DNA from: Microlunatus antarcticus
GTDB taxonomy: Bacteria > Actinomycetota > Actinomycetes > Propionibacteriales > Propionibacteriaceae
Assembly: GCF_014193425.1 (NCBI RefSeq)
Contig: NZ_JACHZG010000001.1
Location: forward strand, 3,038,001-3,102,000
Length of the DNA: 64,000 nt
Direction: 5' to 3'
The position numbers and the translations under genes are program-made. The notes under the pieces were generated by a model. It did no database searches. It had not been told where the DNA came from and was given only the letters and a program-made list of their open reading frames with translations. Positions 7,081 to 15,933 of the stretch are shown one piece after another. Position 1 is the first letter of the stretch; the number at the start of each line of letters is the position of its first letter.

Positions 7081-10000
7081 TCAGCCGACCCGTACGGGCG
7101 TGCGGTGCGGGGTGTCGGCGGCGGACGTGCCGACGAAGACCGTGTACTCCCCCGGCACCACCACGAACGCGCGGTGCCCGTCGTCCCACACGCCGAACGG
7201 GTGGTGCGTCGCCGCCGGGTCAACCGTGATCGTCACGGCAGCCGAGGCACCGGCCGCGAGGTGCACCTTGCCGAAGCCGACCAGGCGCTTCGGCGGCTCG
7301 CCCTCGACCGGGACCCCGAGGTAGACCTGCACGACCTCGGCCCCGGCGACCGTCCCGGTGTTGGTGACGCGCGCCGTCACGACCATGGGCTGCCGGCCGG
7401 CGTCGGCGGTGTCCACCACCACGTCGTCGAGGACGAAGGTCGTGTACGAGAGCCCGTGGCCGAAGCCGAAGAGCGGCTCGATCCCCTGGGCCTGGAACCA
7501 GCGGTAGCCCATCTCGAGGCCCTCGGAGTAGCGGATGACCGGGTAGCCGTCGCCCTCGTCGGTGCCCGGGTAGCGCTCCGGACGTCCGGCGTGGAGGGTG
7601 TCGTCGGCCGAGCGCGGGTAGGTGGTCGGGACCTTGCCCGACGGGTTGACCACGCCGAGGAGCAGGTCGGCGACGACGTGGCCGTCCTCCGCACCCTGGT
7701 TCCAGACCTCGAGGACCGCCGGCGCCCGGTCGACCCACGGCATGAGGACCGGGTTGCCGTCCTTGAGCACCACGACGGTGCGCGGGTTGAGCCCGAGGAG
7801 CTCGGTGATCATGCGGTCCTGGTCGTGCATCAGGTGCGCGTCGGGCTGGTCCCACCCCTCGGTCGCCACGAGCCCGGCCATGATCACCACGGCATCCGCC
7901 GCCGTGGCGGCCGTCCGGGCGCGCTCGAGGTCCGAGAGGTCGTCGGCGACGGTGATCCTGGTGACCTCCGCGCTGGAACCAAGATCGTCGAGGACGTCGC
8001 GCAGGCCCTCCAGCGGCGGGACCGTGTAGAGCGGGATGACCTTGGACGAGCCGCCGCCGCCGAGGCAGGCCTCGTCCACGAACGTCGACTGCCCGATGAT
8101 CACGATCGAGCCGACGTGCGGGTCGAGGGGCAGGACCGCGCCGTCGTTCTTGAGCAGCACGGCGATCTGCGCGCCGATCTCGCGCGCGGCCGCGCCGTGG
8201 CCGACGGCGTCGATCGCGCCGGGGGCGTACGGGCGCTCGAACTGCCCGAGGCGGAACATCGGGGTGAACCGCCGGACGAGCGCACGGTCGACCGTCTCGA
8301 TCTCCACCGCGGTCTCGGCCAGCGCCCTCTTCACGGTCCGCTCGTCGAACCACTTGGAGTCCGGCATCTCGTGGTCGAGGCCCGCGTTCAGCGACGCGAC
8401 GGCCGAGCGGGCCGACCAGAAGTCCGACTGGACGTAGCCCTCGAAGCCCCAGTCGTGGCGCAGCACCTCGGTCAGCGTGTGGCGGTACTCCGACGCGAAC
8501 ACGCCCCGGATGCGGTTGTACGCGCTCATCACCGCGGCGATGCCGGCGTCCTTGACCAGCATCTCGAAGGGCAGCAGGTAGAGCTCGCGCAGCACGCGCT
8601 CCTCGACCTCGACGCTGGTCCGGAACCGTTCGTGCTCCTGGTCGTTGAGGACGAAGTGCTTGGCCATGGCGATGACGCCGTGGTCCTGGATCGCCCGCGC
8701 CACCGCGACCGCCATGGCCCCGGTCAGGTAGGGGTCCTCGGAGAAGTACTCGAAGTTGCGGCCGGAGACGATCGTGCGGTGCAGGCAGACGCCCGGGCCC
8801 TCGAGCACGTGCTGGCCGAGCGTCGCCGTCTCGGAGCCGATCAGGTCGCCGTAGCGGCGGGCGAGCTCGAGGTCGAAGCCGGCGGCGAGCCCGATCGTCA
8901 TGGGCAGCGAGGTCGCGGCCGGGCTCGGCGTGCCGTCGCCCAGCCCCACGCCGACCGGCCCGTTGGTGATGCGGAAGCGCGGGATCCCGAGCTCGTCGAT
9001 CTCGTCGACGTGCCGCACGACCTCCACGGGCTCCCCCACCAGGTCCGGGTCGCCGCCGTTCTCCGGCGCCGCGGCGGTGAGGGCGTAGAGGTCGACGCCG
9101 GTCGCCATCGCGCCGTGCAGCTGGGCGATCTTCTGCTCCAGCGTCATCGCCGCCACGAGGGCGAGCGCCCGCTCGCGGGGCGCCCGGGCGGGGTCGAGCC
9201 AGACGCGGTCGTCGGCCGTCGGGGCAGGGGTCGGGGTCGGCCGGAGCTCCTCCGCCTGCGTCAGGACGGCGTCGACCAGCGGTGCGTCGTCGCCCAGCCC
9301 GGGCGCGAGGACGTCGAGGACACCGACGACCGCGGTGCGCAGGTCCTCGGCCGCCGCCGCCTCCCGGGCCGGTCCCGCCCCGGCGTCGCGGACCGGTGCC
9401 CCGGCGCCGCGCAGGTGCAGGACCCAGGCGGCCAGGGTGGTGGCGCAGCCGGTCGGGACGCGCCCCGCGGAACGTTCCGCCCGCAGCACGGGCAGGATGC
9501 GGACGCCCAGCTTGGTCGAGCCGTCGGCGGCGATCTGAGCCAGCAGGTGGCGTACGCGCGGGTTGCCGAACCGCTCGAGCAGCGCCCGGCGGTACTCGGT
9601 GAGCGCGTCGGCCGGCAGGGTCAGGTGCCGGCACGCCTCGTCCCACAGCTGCTCGACCCACGCCCGGCACAGCGGGTCCGCCACCGCCTCGTCGATCGTG
9701 GCGTGCCCGCGGATGCTCGCGGCGTACGCGAGGAGCGAGTGCGATCCGTTCAGCAGCCACAGCTTGCGCTGCTCGAAGGGGGTGACGTCGTCCACGAGCG
9801 TCACCCCGGCGGTCTCCCACGCCGGCCGGCCGGCCGGGAAGCGTCCGGACACGACCCACTCGTGGAACGGCTCGGTGGGCACGGGCTCGGCGTCGACGTA
9901 GCCCTGCGTCTCCGCCACGAGCCGGCGGTCCTCGTCGGTCGTCGCCGGGGTGATCCGGTCGACCATCGAGGTGGCGAAGTCGACGTGCTCCTCGACCCAG

Positions 10001-10623
10001 CCGGGCAGCGTGTCGTCCACCAGCCGAGTGAGCTCGGTGACGACGCTCGCGGTCACCGCCCCGTTGTCGGGGAGGTTGTCGCAGGACAGCAGCGTGATCG
10101 TCCCGGCCCCGGCGGCCCGGCGGGCCAGTAGCCCGCCGACGAGGCGCGCCGGCATGGAGATGACCGCGGCTCGCGGGTCCTCCCGCAGCGCGGCGACGTC
10201 GGACCGGACGACCTCGTCGCCGGCGTCGAGGTGGCCGTCGCGGTCGAGGACGTAGCCCCGCTCGGTGACGGTGATGGTCACCACGGCGACCTCGGGCCTG
10301 GCCAGGTGGCCCAGGAACCGTTCGTGGTCGGCCGCCGGGTGCACCTCCGCGAGCGAGCCGACGACCTCGTACGCGTCGCCCTCCGCGCTGCGGGTGATGA
10401 GCGTGTAGAGCCCGTCCTGCGGCGCGAGCGCGTCGGCGACGTCGGGCCGGCGCCCCGTGAAGGCGGCGATCCCCCAGGCGTCGGCGTCGGCGGCGTGCGC
10501 GGTGTACCAGGCCTGGTGGGCGCGGTGGAAGTTCCCGACGCCGAGGTGCACGATCCGGACCGGCGGTGCGGCCGGGGTGCCGGGCAGGTCGCGCGACAGC
10601 CGCGGGCGCGTCTCGGTGCTCAC
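7081..10623 (-). CDS. Fused fructuronate reductase/mannitol dehydrogenase and glycoside hydrolase family 3
   Basis: One uninterrupted frame of 1180 residues starts at GTG 10623, which overlaps the uxaC stop by 4 nt. Residues 1-460 are a complete long-chain mannitol dehydrogenase family member (VRIVHLGVGNFHRAHQAWY for NAD binding; FEQRKLWLLNGSHSLLAY in the catalytic domain), most likely fructuronate or tagaturonate reductase given uxaC. Residues 461-471 are a Pro/Thr linker. Residues 475-1180 are a complete GH3 enzyme with KHFVLNDQEHER, the nucleophile region VQSDFW (Asp about 734) and a C-terminal fibronectin-III-like domain. No in-frame start codon exists in the linker; the first internal ATG (9147, codon 493) has no ribosome site. 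It has no signal peptide. Confidence 0.88.
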   Translation of the reverse strand: MSTETRPRLSRDLPGTPAAPPVRIVHLGVGNFHRAHQAWYTAHAADADAWGIAAFTGRRPDVADALAPQDGLYTLITRSAEGDAYEVVGSLAEVHPAADHERFLGHLARPEVAVVTITVTERGYVLDRDGHLDAGDEVVRSDVAALREDPRAAVISMPARLVGGLLARRAAGAGTITLLSCDNLPDNGAVTASVVTELTRLVDDTLPGWVEEHVDFATSMVDRITPATTDEDRRLVAETQGYVDAEPVPTEPFHEWVVSGRFPAGRPAWETAGVTLVDDVTPFEQRKLWLLNGSHSLLAYAASIRGHATIDEAVADPLCRAWVEQLWDEACRHLTLPADALTEYRRALLERFGNPRVRHLLAQIAADGSTKLGVRILPVLRAERSAGRVPTGCATTLAAWVLHLRGAGAPVRDAGAGPAREAAAAEDLRTAVVGVLDVLAPGLGDDAPLVDAVLTQAEELRPTPTPAPTADDRVWLDPARAPRERALALVAAMTLEQKIAQLHGAMATGVDLYALTAAAPENGGDPDLVGEPVEVVRHVDEIDELGIPRFRITNGPVGVGLGDGTPSPAATSLPMTIGLAAGFDLELARRYGDLIGSETATLGQHVLEGPGVCLHRTIVSGRNFEYFSEDPYLTGAMAVAVARAIQDHGVIAMAKHFVLNDQEHERFRTSVEVEERVLRELYLLPFEMLVKDAGIAAVMSAYNRIRGVFASEYRHTLTEVLRHDWGFEGYVQSDFWSARSAVASLNAGLDHEMPDSKWFDERTVKRALAETAVEIETVDRALVRRFTPMFRLGQFERPYAPGAIDAVGHGAAAREIGAQIAVLLKNDGAVLPLDPHVGSIVIIGQSTFVDEACLGGGGSSKVIPLYTVPPLEGLRDVLDDLGSSAEVTRITVADDLSDLERARTAATAADAVVIMAGLVATEGWDQPDAHLMHDQDRMITELLGLNPRTVVVLKDGNPVLMPWVDRAPAVLEVWNQGAEDGHVVADLLLGVVNPSGKVPTTYPRSADDTLHAGRPERYPGTDEGDGYPVIRYSEGLEMGYRWFQAQGIEPLFGFGHGLSYTTFVLDDVVVDTADAGRQPMVVTARVTNTGTVAGAEVVQVYLGVPVEGEPPKRLVGFGKVHLAAGASAAVTITVDPAATHHPFGVWDDGHRAFVVVPGEYTVFVGTSAADTPHRTPVRVG

Positions 10624-12035
10624 AGCTTGAAGGCCTTCCTGGGGTTGGTCACCACGAGGTCGTGGAGGACCGCGTACGCCTCCTCCTCGTCGAGCCGGTG
10701 CTCGGCGACGAGGCCGGCGACGAAGCCCGCGTCGATGCGGCGGGCGAGGTCGTGGCGGGCGGGGATGGAGCAGAAGGCGCGGGTGTCGTCGACGAAGCCG
10801 GACGTCTTGGCGAAGCCGGCGCTCTCGGTGATCGCCGCGCGGTAGCGCCGGATCGCGTCCGGGGCGTCGAGGAACCACCAGGGCGCGCCCGCGTACACGC
10901 TCGGGTAGAAGCCGGCCAGCGGCGCGATCTCGCGGGAGAAGACAGTCTCGTCGAGGGTGAAGAGCACCACCTGGAAGCCCGGGTGCGTGCCGTAGCGGCT
11001 CAGCATCGGCCGCAGCGCGTCGGTGTACTCGACCGCGACGGGGATGTCGGTGCCGACGTCGGCCCCGTACCGCTCGTACGTCGGCCGGTGGTGGTCGCGC
11101 CACACGCCCGGGTGCAGCGTCATCACCAGGCCGTCGTCGCACGACATCCGCGCCATCTCGCCGACCAGGTGGCGCCGCAGGGCCGTCGCCTCCGTGACCG
11201 TCACCTGCCCGCGCCGGGCGGCGGCGTAGAGGCGGCTCGCCTCCGCCGGGTCGAGCGGGTCCGTCCGGGCGTCGCGGTGGCTGTGGTCGGTGGAGACCGC
11301 GCCGTGCGCGACGAAGTGGGCGCGACGGGCCTCGAGCGCGCGGACGAAGCCCGCGTAGTCGCCCACCTCGACGCCGCTGACCTCGCCGAGCCGGTCGACG
11401 TCGGCGTTCCACCCGTCGCGCGCGGTCTCGAGGTAGCGGTCCGGGCGGAAGGTCGGGACGACCCGGCCAGTCCAGGTCGGGTCGTCGCGCAGCCGGGCGT
11501 GGGCGGCGAGGTCGTCGCACGGGTCGTCGGTCGTCGCCAGCACCTCGAGGCCGAAGCGGGCGTAGAGCGCCCGCGGCCGGAACGCCTCCGTCGCCAGCGC
11601 CGCGGCCACCGCGTCGTAGATCCGGTCGGCCGTGCCCGCGCTCGGGCGCAGGGCCACGCCGAAGAGGTCGACGAGCTGGGCCTCGAACCAGAGGCGTACC
11701 GGCGTCCCGCGGACGACGTCCCACCGCGCGCACACAGCGCGGAACGCCGCCCGTGCCTGCTGCTCGGTGAGCGGCCCCTCGCCGACGCCGAAGGTGGACA
11801 GCTCCGCGCCGTCCGCGTGCAGGAGCCGCGTGACGTAGTGGTCCGGCGTGATCAGCAGCGAGGTCGGGTCGGTGAACGGGACGTCGTCGGCCAGCCAGTG
11901 CGCCGGCACGTGCCCGTGCGGGGAGATGATCGGCAACCCCGCGACCGAGTCGAGCAGCCCGCGGGCGATCGCGCGGACCCCTGGGTCGGCGGGCAGCAGC
12001 CGGTCCGGGTGCGGGGCGAGGGTCACGTCGGGCAT
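10620..12035 (-). CDS. uxaC: Uronate isomerase (glucuronate/galacturonate isomerase)
   Basis: The protein is 471 residues from ATG 12035. Family signatures include HPDRLLPADPGVRAIAR, LPIISPHGHV (metal-site His-x-His), LEVLATTDDPCDDL and TSFVDDTRAFCSIPARHD-like text near the end. UxaC isomerises D-glucuronate to D-fructuronate and D-galacturonate to D-tagaturonate in the cytoplasm; the next gene's reductase domain would use these products. An ATG at 12071 is also in frame, but it would overlap the kinase gene by 32 nt and precede the conserved start of the family, so 12035 is preferred. mannonate dehydratase (uxuA) is not in the window. Confidence 0.93.
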   Translation of the reverse strand: MPDVTLAPHPDRLLPADPGVRAIARGLLDSVAGLPIISPHGHVPAHWLADDVPFTDPTSLLITPDHYVTRLLHADGAELSTFGVGEGPLTEQQARAAFRAVCARWDVVRGTPVRLWFEAQLVDLFGVALRPSAGTADRIYDAVAAALATEAFRPRALYARFGLEVLATTDDPCDDLAAHARLRDDPTWTGRVVPTFRPDRYLETARDGWNADVDRLGEVSGVEVGDYAGFVRALEARRAHFVAHGAVSTDHSHRDARTDPLDPAEASRLYAAARRGQVTVTEATALRRHLVGEMARMSCDDGLVMTLHPGVWRDHHRPTYERYGADVGTDIPVAVEYTDALRPMLSRYGTHPGFQVVLFTLDETVFSREIAPLAGFYPSVYAGAPWWFLDAPDAIRRYRAAITESAGFAKTSGFVDDTRAFCSIPARHDLARRIDAGFVAGLVAEHRLDEEEAYAVLHDLVVTNPRKAFKL

Positions 12036-12039
12036 GACC

Positions 12040-12558
12040 TCATGCTCGTCCTGCGGCTTCGTCGTCACCATGGCGGGCGGCGAGCGCGAGGATCCGGTCG
12101 ACGACCTCCGTCAGCGGAGCGGTCGCGTCGACGACGGTGCCGTCCGGGACGTCCTCGCCGGTACGGTGCAGCCGCTCGACGAGCGCGCGCTCCTCCCCCC
12201 GCCCGCCGAACTCGTCCTCGCCCCGCGCGTCGAGGCGCCGCCGCAGGGTGTCGAGGTCGACGTGCAGGACGAAGACCTCGTCGAAGAGGCCGAGGAAGCG
12301 GGCGACGTTCCGCGAGCCGCCGCAGAAGAAGGTCGCCGGACGGCTCCGGTCGGCGACCAACGCCGTGACCTTCTCGACGTCCCACAGGTGGTGCTCGTGC
12401 GAACCACCCGGCACCGGCTCACCCGTCGCCGGGTCGCCCGGGTAGGCCAGCTCCCGGTCGCCGTGGACGGCCTGGTGACCGCGCCGCAAGAGCTCGTCGG
12501 CGACGGACGTCTTGCCCGTCCCCGAGACGCCCTCGACGAGGTAGTTCCGCCGACCCAT
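12040..12558 (-). CDS. Small P-loop kinase/ATPase (AAA_33-like)
   Basis: The protein is 172 residues, with a Walker A motif GVSGTGKTS (about residues 10-18) near the N-terminus, HGDRELAYPGDP in place of a substrate-binding segment, and a LID-like region VDLDTLRRRLDARGEDEFGGRG. This fits a small-molecule or nucleoside kinase. The substrate cannot be read. It lies 4 nt upstream of uxaC and is probably in the same transcript, so a sugar kinase role is possible but unproven. TAGGTT sits 6 nt before the ATG, which suggests a leaderless mRNA. Confidence 0.75.
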   Translation of the reverse strand: MGRRNYLVEGVSGTGKTSVADELLRRGHQAVHGDRELAYPGDPATGEPVPGGSHEHHLWDVEKVTALVADRSRPATFFCGGSRNVARFLGLFDEVFVLHVDLDTLRRRLDARGEDEFGGRGEERALVERLHRTGEDVPDGTVVDATAPLTEVVDRILALAARHGDDEAAGRA

Positions 12559-12711
12559 GAGGCGAACCTAGCCCGAGGCCCCGACCGACGCGTGGCCGAG
12601 AACACACGGCTTCCTCTCAGGTTCCGCCGTGTGAGGGGAGTGCGCCCCTTAGGTTGACCGGACCACCGGAACAACACGTCGACGCCCGGTCGCCGACGAC
12701 CAGGAGAACAC

Positions 12712-13209
12712 GTGCGCATCACCCCTCTCGTCGCCGCCGCCGCACTCGCGGCCGGGCTGGTCGTCGGAGCCCCGTCGGCCGCCCAGGCCGCTCCCCCGAC
12801 GATCTCGGCGACGTCGTCGACGTCGTCGGTCCACGCCTGGCACGCGGACAACGCGGACGTCGCCAAGAAGGCGTCGAAGGCCAAGACCAAGATCAGCGCG
12901 AAGGCGCCGGCCGAGGTCACGGTCGGGGACGACATCGAGATCAAGGCGAAGCTGACGCGCAAGTCCGGCAGCAAGTACAAGGCGTACGCGAAGCAGAAGC
13001 TCGAGCTCGTCCTCCTCGACGCGCCCGACGCCGAGACCGGCGGCATCATCACGACGAAGAAGACGAGCAAGAAGGGCAACGTCACCTTCGCGCTGGAGAC
13101 GGACCCCGAGATCGCCGGCCAGAGCTTCGACTTCCTCGTGGCCTACGAGGGCGGGTCCAAGGCGAAGGCGTCCGAGTCCGAGGTCTTCACCGTCACCGTC
13201 ACGAGCTAG
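12712..13209 (+). CDS. Small secreted lysine-rich Ig-like protein
   Basis: The protein is 165 residues from GTG 12712, preceded by a good AGGAGA site. It has a clear Sec signal peptide with the likely cut after APSAAQA (about residue 26). The mature part is rich in Lys, Ser and Thr and has the beta-strand spacing of a bacterial Ig-like domain (KAPAEVTVGDDIEIKAKLTRKSG, then VTFALETDPEIAGQSF). No enzymatic motif is seen. It is followed by a strong hairpin, so it is probably a single-gene transcript. Function unknown. Confidence 0.78.
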   Translation: MRITPLVAAAALAAGLVVGAPSAAQAAPPTISATSSTSSVHAWHADNADVAKKASKAKTKISAKAPAEVTVGDDIEIKAKLTRKSGSKYKAYAKQKLELVLLDAPDAETGGIITTKKTSKKGNVTFALETDPEIAGQSFDFLVAYEGGSKAKASESEVFTVTVTS

Positions 13210-13218
13210 ACCCGCTGG

Positions 13219-13250
13219 GCGTACGCCGGAGCCGTGGCTCCGGCGTACGC
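13219..13250 (+). terminator. Hairpin terminator after the secreted protein gene
   Basis: Arms 13219-13233 and 13236-13250 are perfectly complementary (15 bp, GCGTACGCCGGAGCC) around a 2-nt loop, beginning 10 nt after the stop codon. There is no U tract, which is common for terminators in high-GC actinobacteria. Confidence 0.75.
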
Positions 13251-13301
13251 GTCTCGTGAGACCCCCCGGCCCCGAGCACGTGGGTCCCGAGACTGGACGG
13301 C

Positions 13302-14054
13302 GTGAGCGCCGGGGTGATGCAGGCCGTCCTGCTCTTCCTCGCCGGCATCGGGTCGGGGCTGACCGGGTACGGCGCCGGGCTGGCGTCGGTCGTGTCGTAC
13401 CCCGCCCTCCTCGCGGTCGGGCTCTCGCCGCTGGCGGCCAACGCCACCAACACGGCCGCCCTGACCGGGATCGCCCTCGGCGGGGTGAGCTCCGCGCGCC
13501 AGGAGCTGACCGGCATGCGGTCACGCCTCGTCCGGTTCGGCGCGGCGGGGCTGCTCGGCGGGGCCGTCGGCGCCGGTCTGCTCGTCGTGCTGCCCGAGTC
13601 GACCTTCACCGCCGTCATCCCCTGGCTCGTCGCGACGGGCGCCGTCGTGCTGCTGCTCCGCCCCTGGCTGCAGCGCCTGCACCGCGGGCGGTGGTCCGAG
13701 CACCACCCGTTCACCCTGGTGGCCATCGGCCTGCTCGCGGTCTACGGCGGCTACTTCGGCGCCGGGGCGGGGACGCTGGTCGTCGCCGTGCTCGGGCTCG
13801 CCCTCACCGACCCGCTCTCCCGCATCACCGCGCTCCGCGCCGTGGTCCTCGGGCTCGCCAACCTGGTCGCGACGCTCGTCTTCGTCAGCCAGGACCTGGT
13901 CGCGTGGACGGCGATGGTGCCCCTCGCCGTCGGGATGGTCCTCGGCGGCGCCCTCGCCCCGCGGATCCTGCGCCGCCTGCCCGAGCTCGTCGTCCGGGTC
14001 GTCGTCGCGGTCGCGGGGCTCGGGCTGGCCGTGTTCCTGCTCGTCCAGCCCTGA
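13302..14054 (+). CDS. TauE/SafE-family sulfite/anion exporter
   Basis: The protein is 250 residues with about eight transmembrane helices and the family's two-repeat pattern, GIGSGLTGYGAGLASVVSYPALL near the N-terminus and YGGYFGAGAGTLVVAVLG in the second half, plus ANATNTAAL. TauE/SafE proteins move sulfur-containing anions such as sulfite or sulfoacetate, or other organic anions. The start is GTG 13302 after the preceding gene's terminator. Co-regulation with the sulfur genes 18 kb away is possible but not shown. Confidence 0.87.
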   Translation: MSAGVMQAVLLFLAGIGSGLTGYGAGLASVVSYPALLAVGLSPLAANATNTAALTGIALGGVSSARQELTGMRSRLVRFGAAGLLGGAVGAGLLVVLPESTFTAVIPWLVATGAVVLLLRPWLQRLHRGRWSEHHPFTLVAIGLLAVYGGYFGAGAGTLVVAVLGLALTDPLSRITALRAVVLGLANLVATLVFVSQDLVAWTAMVPLAVGMVLGGALAPRILRRLPELVVRVVVAVAGLGLAVFLLVQP

Positions 14055-14073
14055 GCCGGCTCAGTCCCCAGCG

Positions 14074-14523
14074 TCAGCCGGGGTGCACGGCCCGGCGTAC
14101 GAGGTCGCCGACGGCTGCCTCGACCTCGGCGGACATCCGGCTGACGGCGTACTCGGTCGGCCACAGGTCGCCGTCGTCGAGGCGGGCCACGTCGCTGAAG
14201 CCGAGGGTCGCGTAGCGCGACCCGAACTTGCTCCCGGCCTTGAAGAAGCAGACGACCTTGCCCTGCTCGTCGACGTAGGCCGGCATGCCGTACCAGGTCT
14301 TCGGTCGCAGCCCGGGCGCCACCTCGCCCACGAGGGCGTGGACCCGCTCGGCCAGCGCCCGGTCCCCGTCGGGGAGGGCCGCGATCGCGTCGAGGCAGGC
14401 TTGTGCCTCGTCGGCCTTCTTCGCCCCGCCCCGTCCGGAGGAACGGAGCTCGTCGTGGCGGGCCTTCATCGCGGCCTTCTCGGCCTCGCTGAAGCCGACG
14501 CGCTGGTCGGTGGTGGTGGACAT
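14074..14523 (-). CDS. DUF1801-type protein (YdhG/iron-chaperone-like)
   Basis: The protein is 149 residues. The C-terminal 100 residues form a DUF1801/YdhG domain with LRPKTWYGMPAYVDEQGKVVCFFKAG and ATLGF; the N-terminal 40 residues are a charged helix (FSEAEKAAMKARHDEL). Members are small cytoplasmic proteins sometimes annotated as frataxin-like iron chaperones; direct evidence for this is limited. It is convergent with the TauE gene and lies alone on its strand. Confidence 0.75.
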   Translation of the reverse strand: MSTTTDQRVGFSEAEKAAMKARHDELRSSGRGGAKKADEAQACLDAIAALPDGDRALAERVHALVGEVAPGLRPKTWYGMPAYVDEQGKVVCFFKAGSKFGSRYATLGFSDVARLDDGDLWPTEYAVSRMSAEVEAAVGDLVRRAVHPG

Positions 14524-14606
14524 GGCGACCTCTTCTCTGCGGGACGGACGTCCCTGCCCTCCTGACGCCCGGGGGCCCGCCGGTGTGACGCCGGGGCGGA
14601 CGGTCG

Positions 14607-15053
14607 TCAGCGCGGCGAGGAGGCGAGGCGCTGCAGCAGCTCGCGCAACCGGGTGGCGTCGGCCTGGTCGAGGGCGCCGAGCAGGCGACGTTCCGCCTCG
14701 TCGCTCGCCCGCGTCGCCTCCGCGAGCGTCCGCCGGCCCGCCTCGGTCAGCTGGACGACGTTGCGGCGGCGGTCGCTCGCGTCCGCGCGGCGCTCGACGA
14801 GGCCGAGGCGCTCCAGCGCGTCGATCAGCCCGACCATCGTGGTGCGGTCGACCCCGAGGTGGCTCGCGACCTGCTGCTGCGACTCCGGCTCACGGCCGTC
14901 GAGGAACTGCAGCACCGTCAGCTCGCGCACGTTGATCCCCGTGCTCGCGAGGTGGTCGCGGTGCAGGTCCTCCAGGTCCAGGAGGGCGCGCTTGAGCAGG
15001 TAGGTGAGGCGAGAGCTCAGCTGCGGCCCGAGGTCCTCCTGTCGCGCGACCAT
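14607..15053 (-). CDS. MarR-family transcriptional regulator
   Basis: The protein is 148 residues, a full-length MarR dimer subunit. Winged helix at about residues 50-110: ELTVLQFLDG, SQQQVASHLGVDRTTMVGLIDALERLGLVERR, then the wing DASDRRRNVVQLTEAGR. TAGTCT followed by six bases and ATG 15053 suggests a leaderless transcript, so this ATG is preferred over GTG 15056. It is divergent from an NAD-dependent epimerase-like gene, with a 15-bp palindrome between them, so it probably controls that gene in response to a small aromatic or oxidising compound. Confidence 0.9.
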   Translation of the reverse strand: MVARQEDLGPQLSSRLTYLLKRALLDLEDLHRDHLASTGINVRELTVLQFLDGREPESQQQVASHLGVDRTTMVGLIDALERLGLVERRADASDRRRNVVQLTEAGRRTLAEATRASDEAERRLLGALDQADATRLRELLQRLASSPR

Positions 15054-15079
15054 CACCCCAGACTACTGCTAGCCTGATC

Positions 15080-15094
15080 GTCAGTATGACTGAC
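15080..15094. promoter_or_regulatory. MarR-type operator candidate
   Basis: GTCAG-TATGA-CTGAC is a perfect 5-bp inverted repeat with a 5-nt spacer. It lies between the divergent marR-type gene and the epimerase-like gene, just downstream of a TAGCCT -10-like hexamer (15070-15075) for the latter. Size and position suit a MarR dimer site. Confidence 0.5.
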
Positions 15095-15114
15095 CATCAC
15101 CGAAGGGAACCATC

Positions 15115-15933
15115 ATGGCGACGCTTCTGCTCACCGGCGCAAGCGGTCTCGTGGGTTCGCGGCTCCTGCCGCGGCTCGTGGAGGCCGGTCACACCTGTCG
15201 CGCTCTCGTGCGCAGCGAGGTGGCGCTGCCCGACGGGACGACCGGCGTCCGCGGCGACCTGGCCGACCCCGACGCGTTGCGTCAGGCCGTCGAGGGCGTG
15301 GAGGCCGTGGTCCACCTCGCGGCCCTCTTCCGCACGACCGACGAGGACGCGGTCTGGCGCGCGAACCTCGACGGGACGCGGAACCTGATCACCGCCGTGC
15401 AGACGTACGCGCCCCGGGCCCGCTTCTTCATGGCCAGCACCGGCAACGTCTACGACGCGGCTGCCGCGCAGCCGGGTCGGGAGACGGACACGTGCTCGCC
15501 GACCGCGGCCTACCCCGCGAGCAAGCTGGCGGCCGAGGCGCTCCTGGCCGACAGCGGGCTGACGTGGTCGGTGGTCCGCCTCCCCTTCGTCTACGGCGAG
15601 GGTGACGGCCACCTGGCCTCGATGCCCGGCCTGGTCGACCGCTTCGGGCTGCACCCCGCGCACACGTACTCCGTCGCCCACCACCGCGACGTCGCGACCG
15701 TCGTCGGCATGGCGCTGGCGGGGACGTTCGACGGGCGGGTCGTCAACCTCACCGACGACGCGCCGGTCACGGTCTACGAGATGGCCGCGTTCGCCGGCCA
15801 GCCGATCGACGGCTCGAGCGAGCCGCTCGTCAACCCCTGGGCGGGCCGGATGGACAGCACGGTCCTCCGCGGGTTCGGCTTCCGACCGGCGGTCCCGACC
15901 ATGCAGGCCGCCGCGCGGGACGGGATCCTCTAG
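15115..15933 (+). CDS. NAD(P)-dependent epimerase/dehydratase-family protein (extended SDR)
   Basis: The protein is 272 residues and belongs to the extended SDR family. It has the glycine motif LTGASGLVGSRLL at the N-terminus, the active-site Tyr-Lys in YPASKLAAEALL, and VVRLPFVYGEGDGHL for the substrate domain. The C-terminus is shorter than in sugar epimerases, so substrate identity is uncertain (sugar nucleotide or small carbonyl). The start is ATG 15115 after GAAGGGA. Divergent from marR; the stop overlaps the convergent downstream gene by 4 nt. Confidence 0.85.
   Translation: MATLLLTGASGLVGSRLLPRLVEAGHTCRALVRSEVALPDGTTGVRGDLADPDALRQAVEGVEAVVHLAALFRTTDEDAVWRANLDGTRNLITAVQTYAPRARFFMASTGNVYDAAAAQPGRETDTCSPTAAYPASKLAAEALLADSGLTWSVVRLPFVYGEGDGHLASMPGLVDRFGLHPAHTYSVAHHRDVATVVGMALAGTFDGRVVNLTDDAPVTVYEMAAFAGQPIDGSSEPLVNPWAGRMDSTVLRGFGFRPAVPTMQAAARDGIL

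Noticed and set aside
7105-10131. A 1008-codon open frame on the plus strand opposite the UxuB-GH3 gene.
   Set aside because: It is Arg/Asp/Val-rich text without family motifs, a typical high-GC antisense frame; the minus strand carries clear GH3 and reductase motifs.
10624-11733. Extension of the UxuB-GH3 frame upstream to 11733 (1550 codons).
   Set aside because: The extra part lies opposite phase within uxaC and reads as Arg/Pro repeats; GTG 10623 overlaps the uxaC stop and starts the conserved reductase domain.
12559-12711. Possible riboswitch before the secreted protein gene.
   Set aside because: Only small GC inverted repeats are visible; no conserved riboswitch core was recognised.
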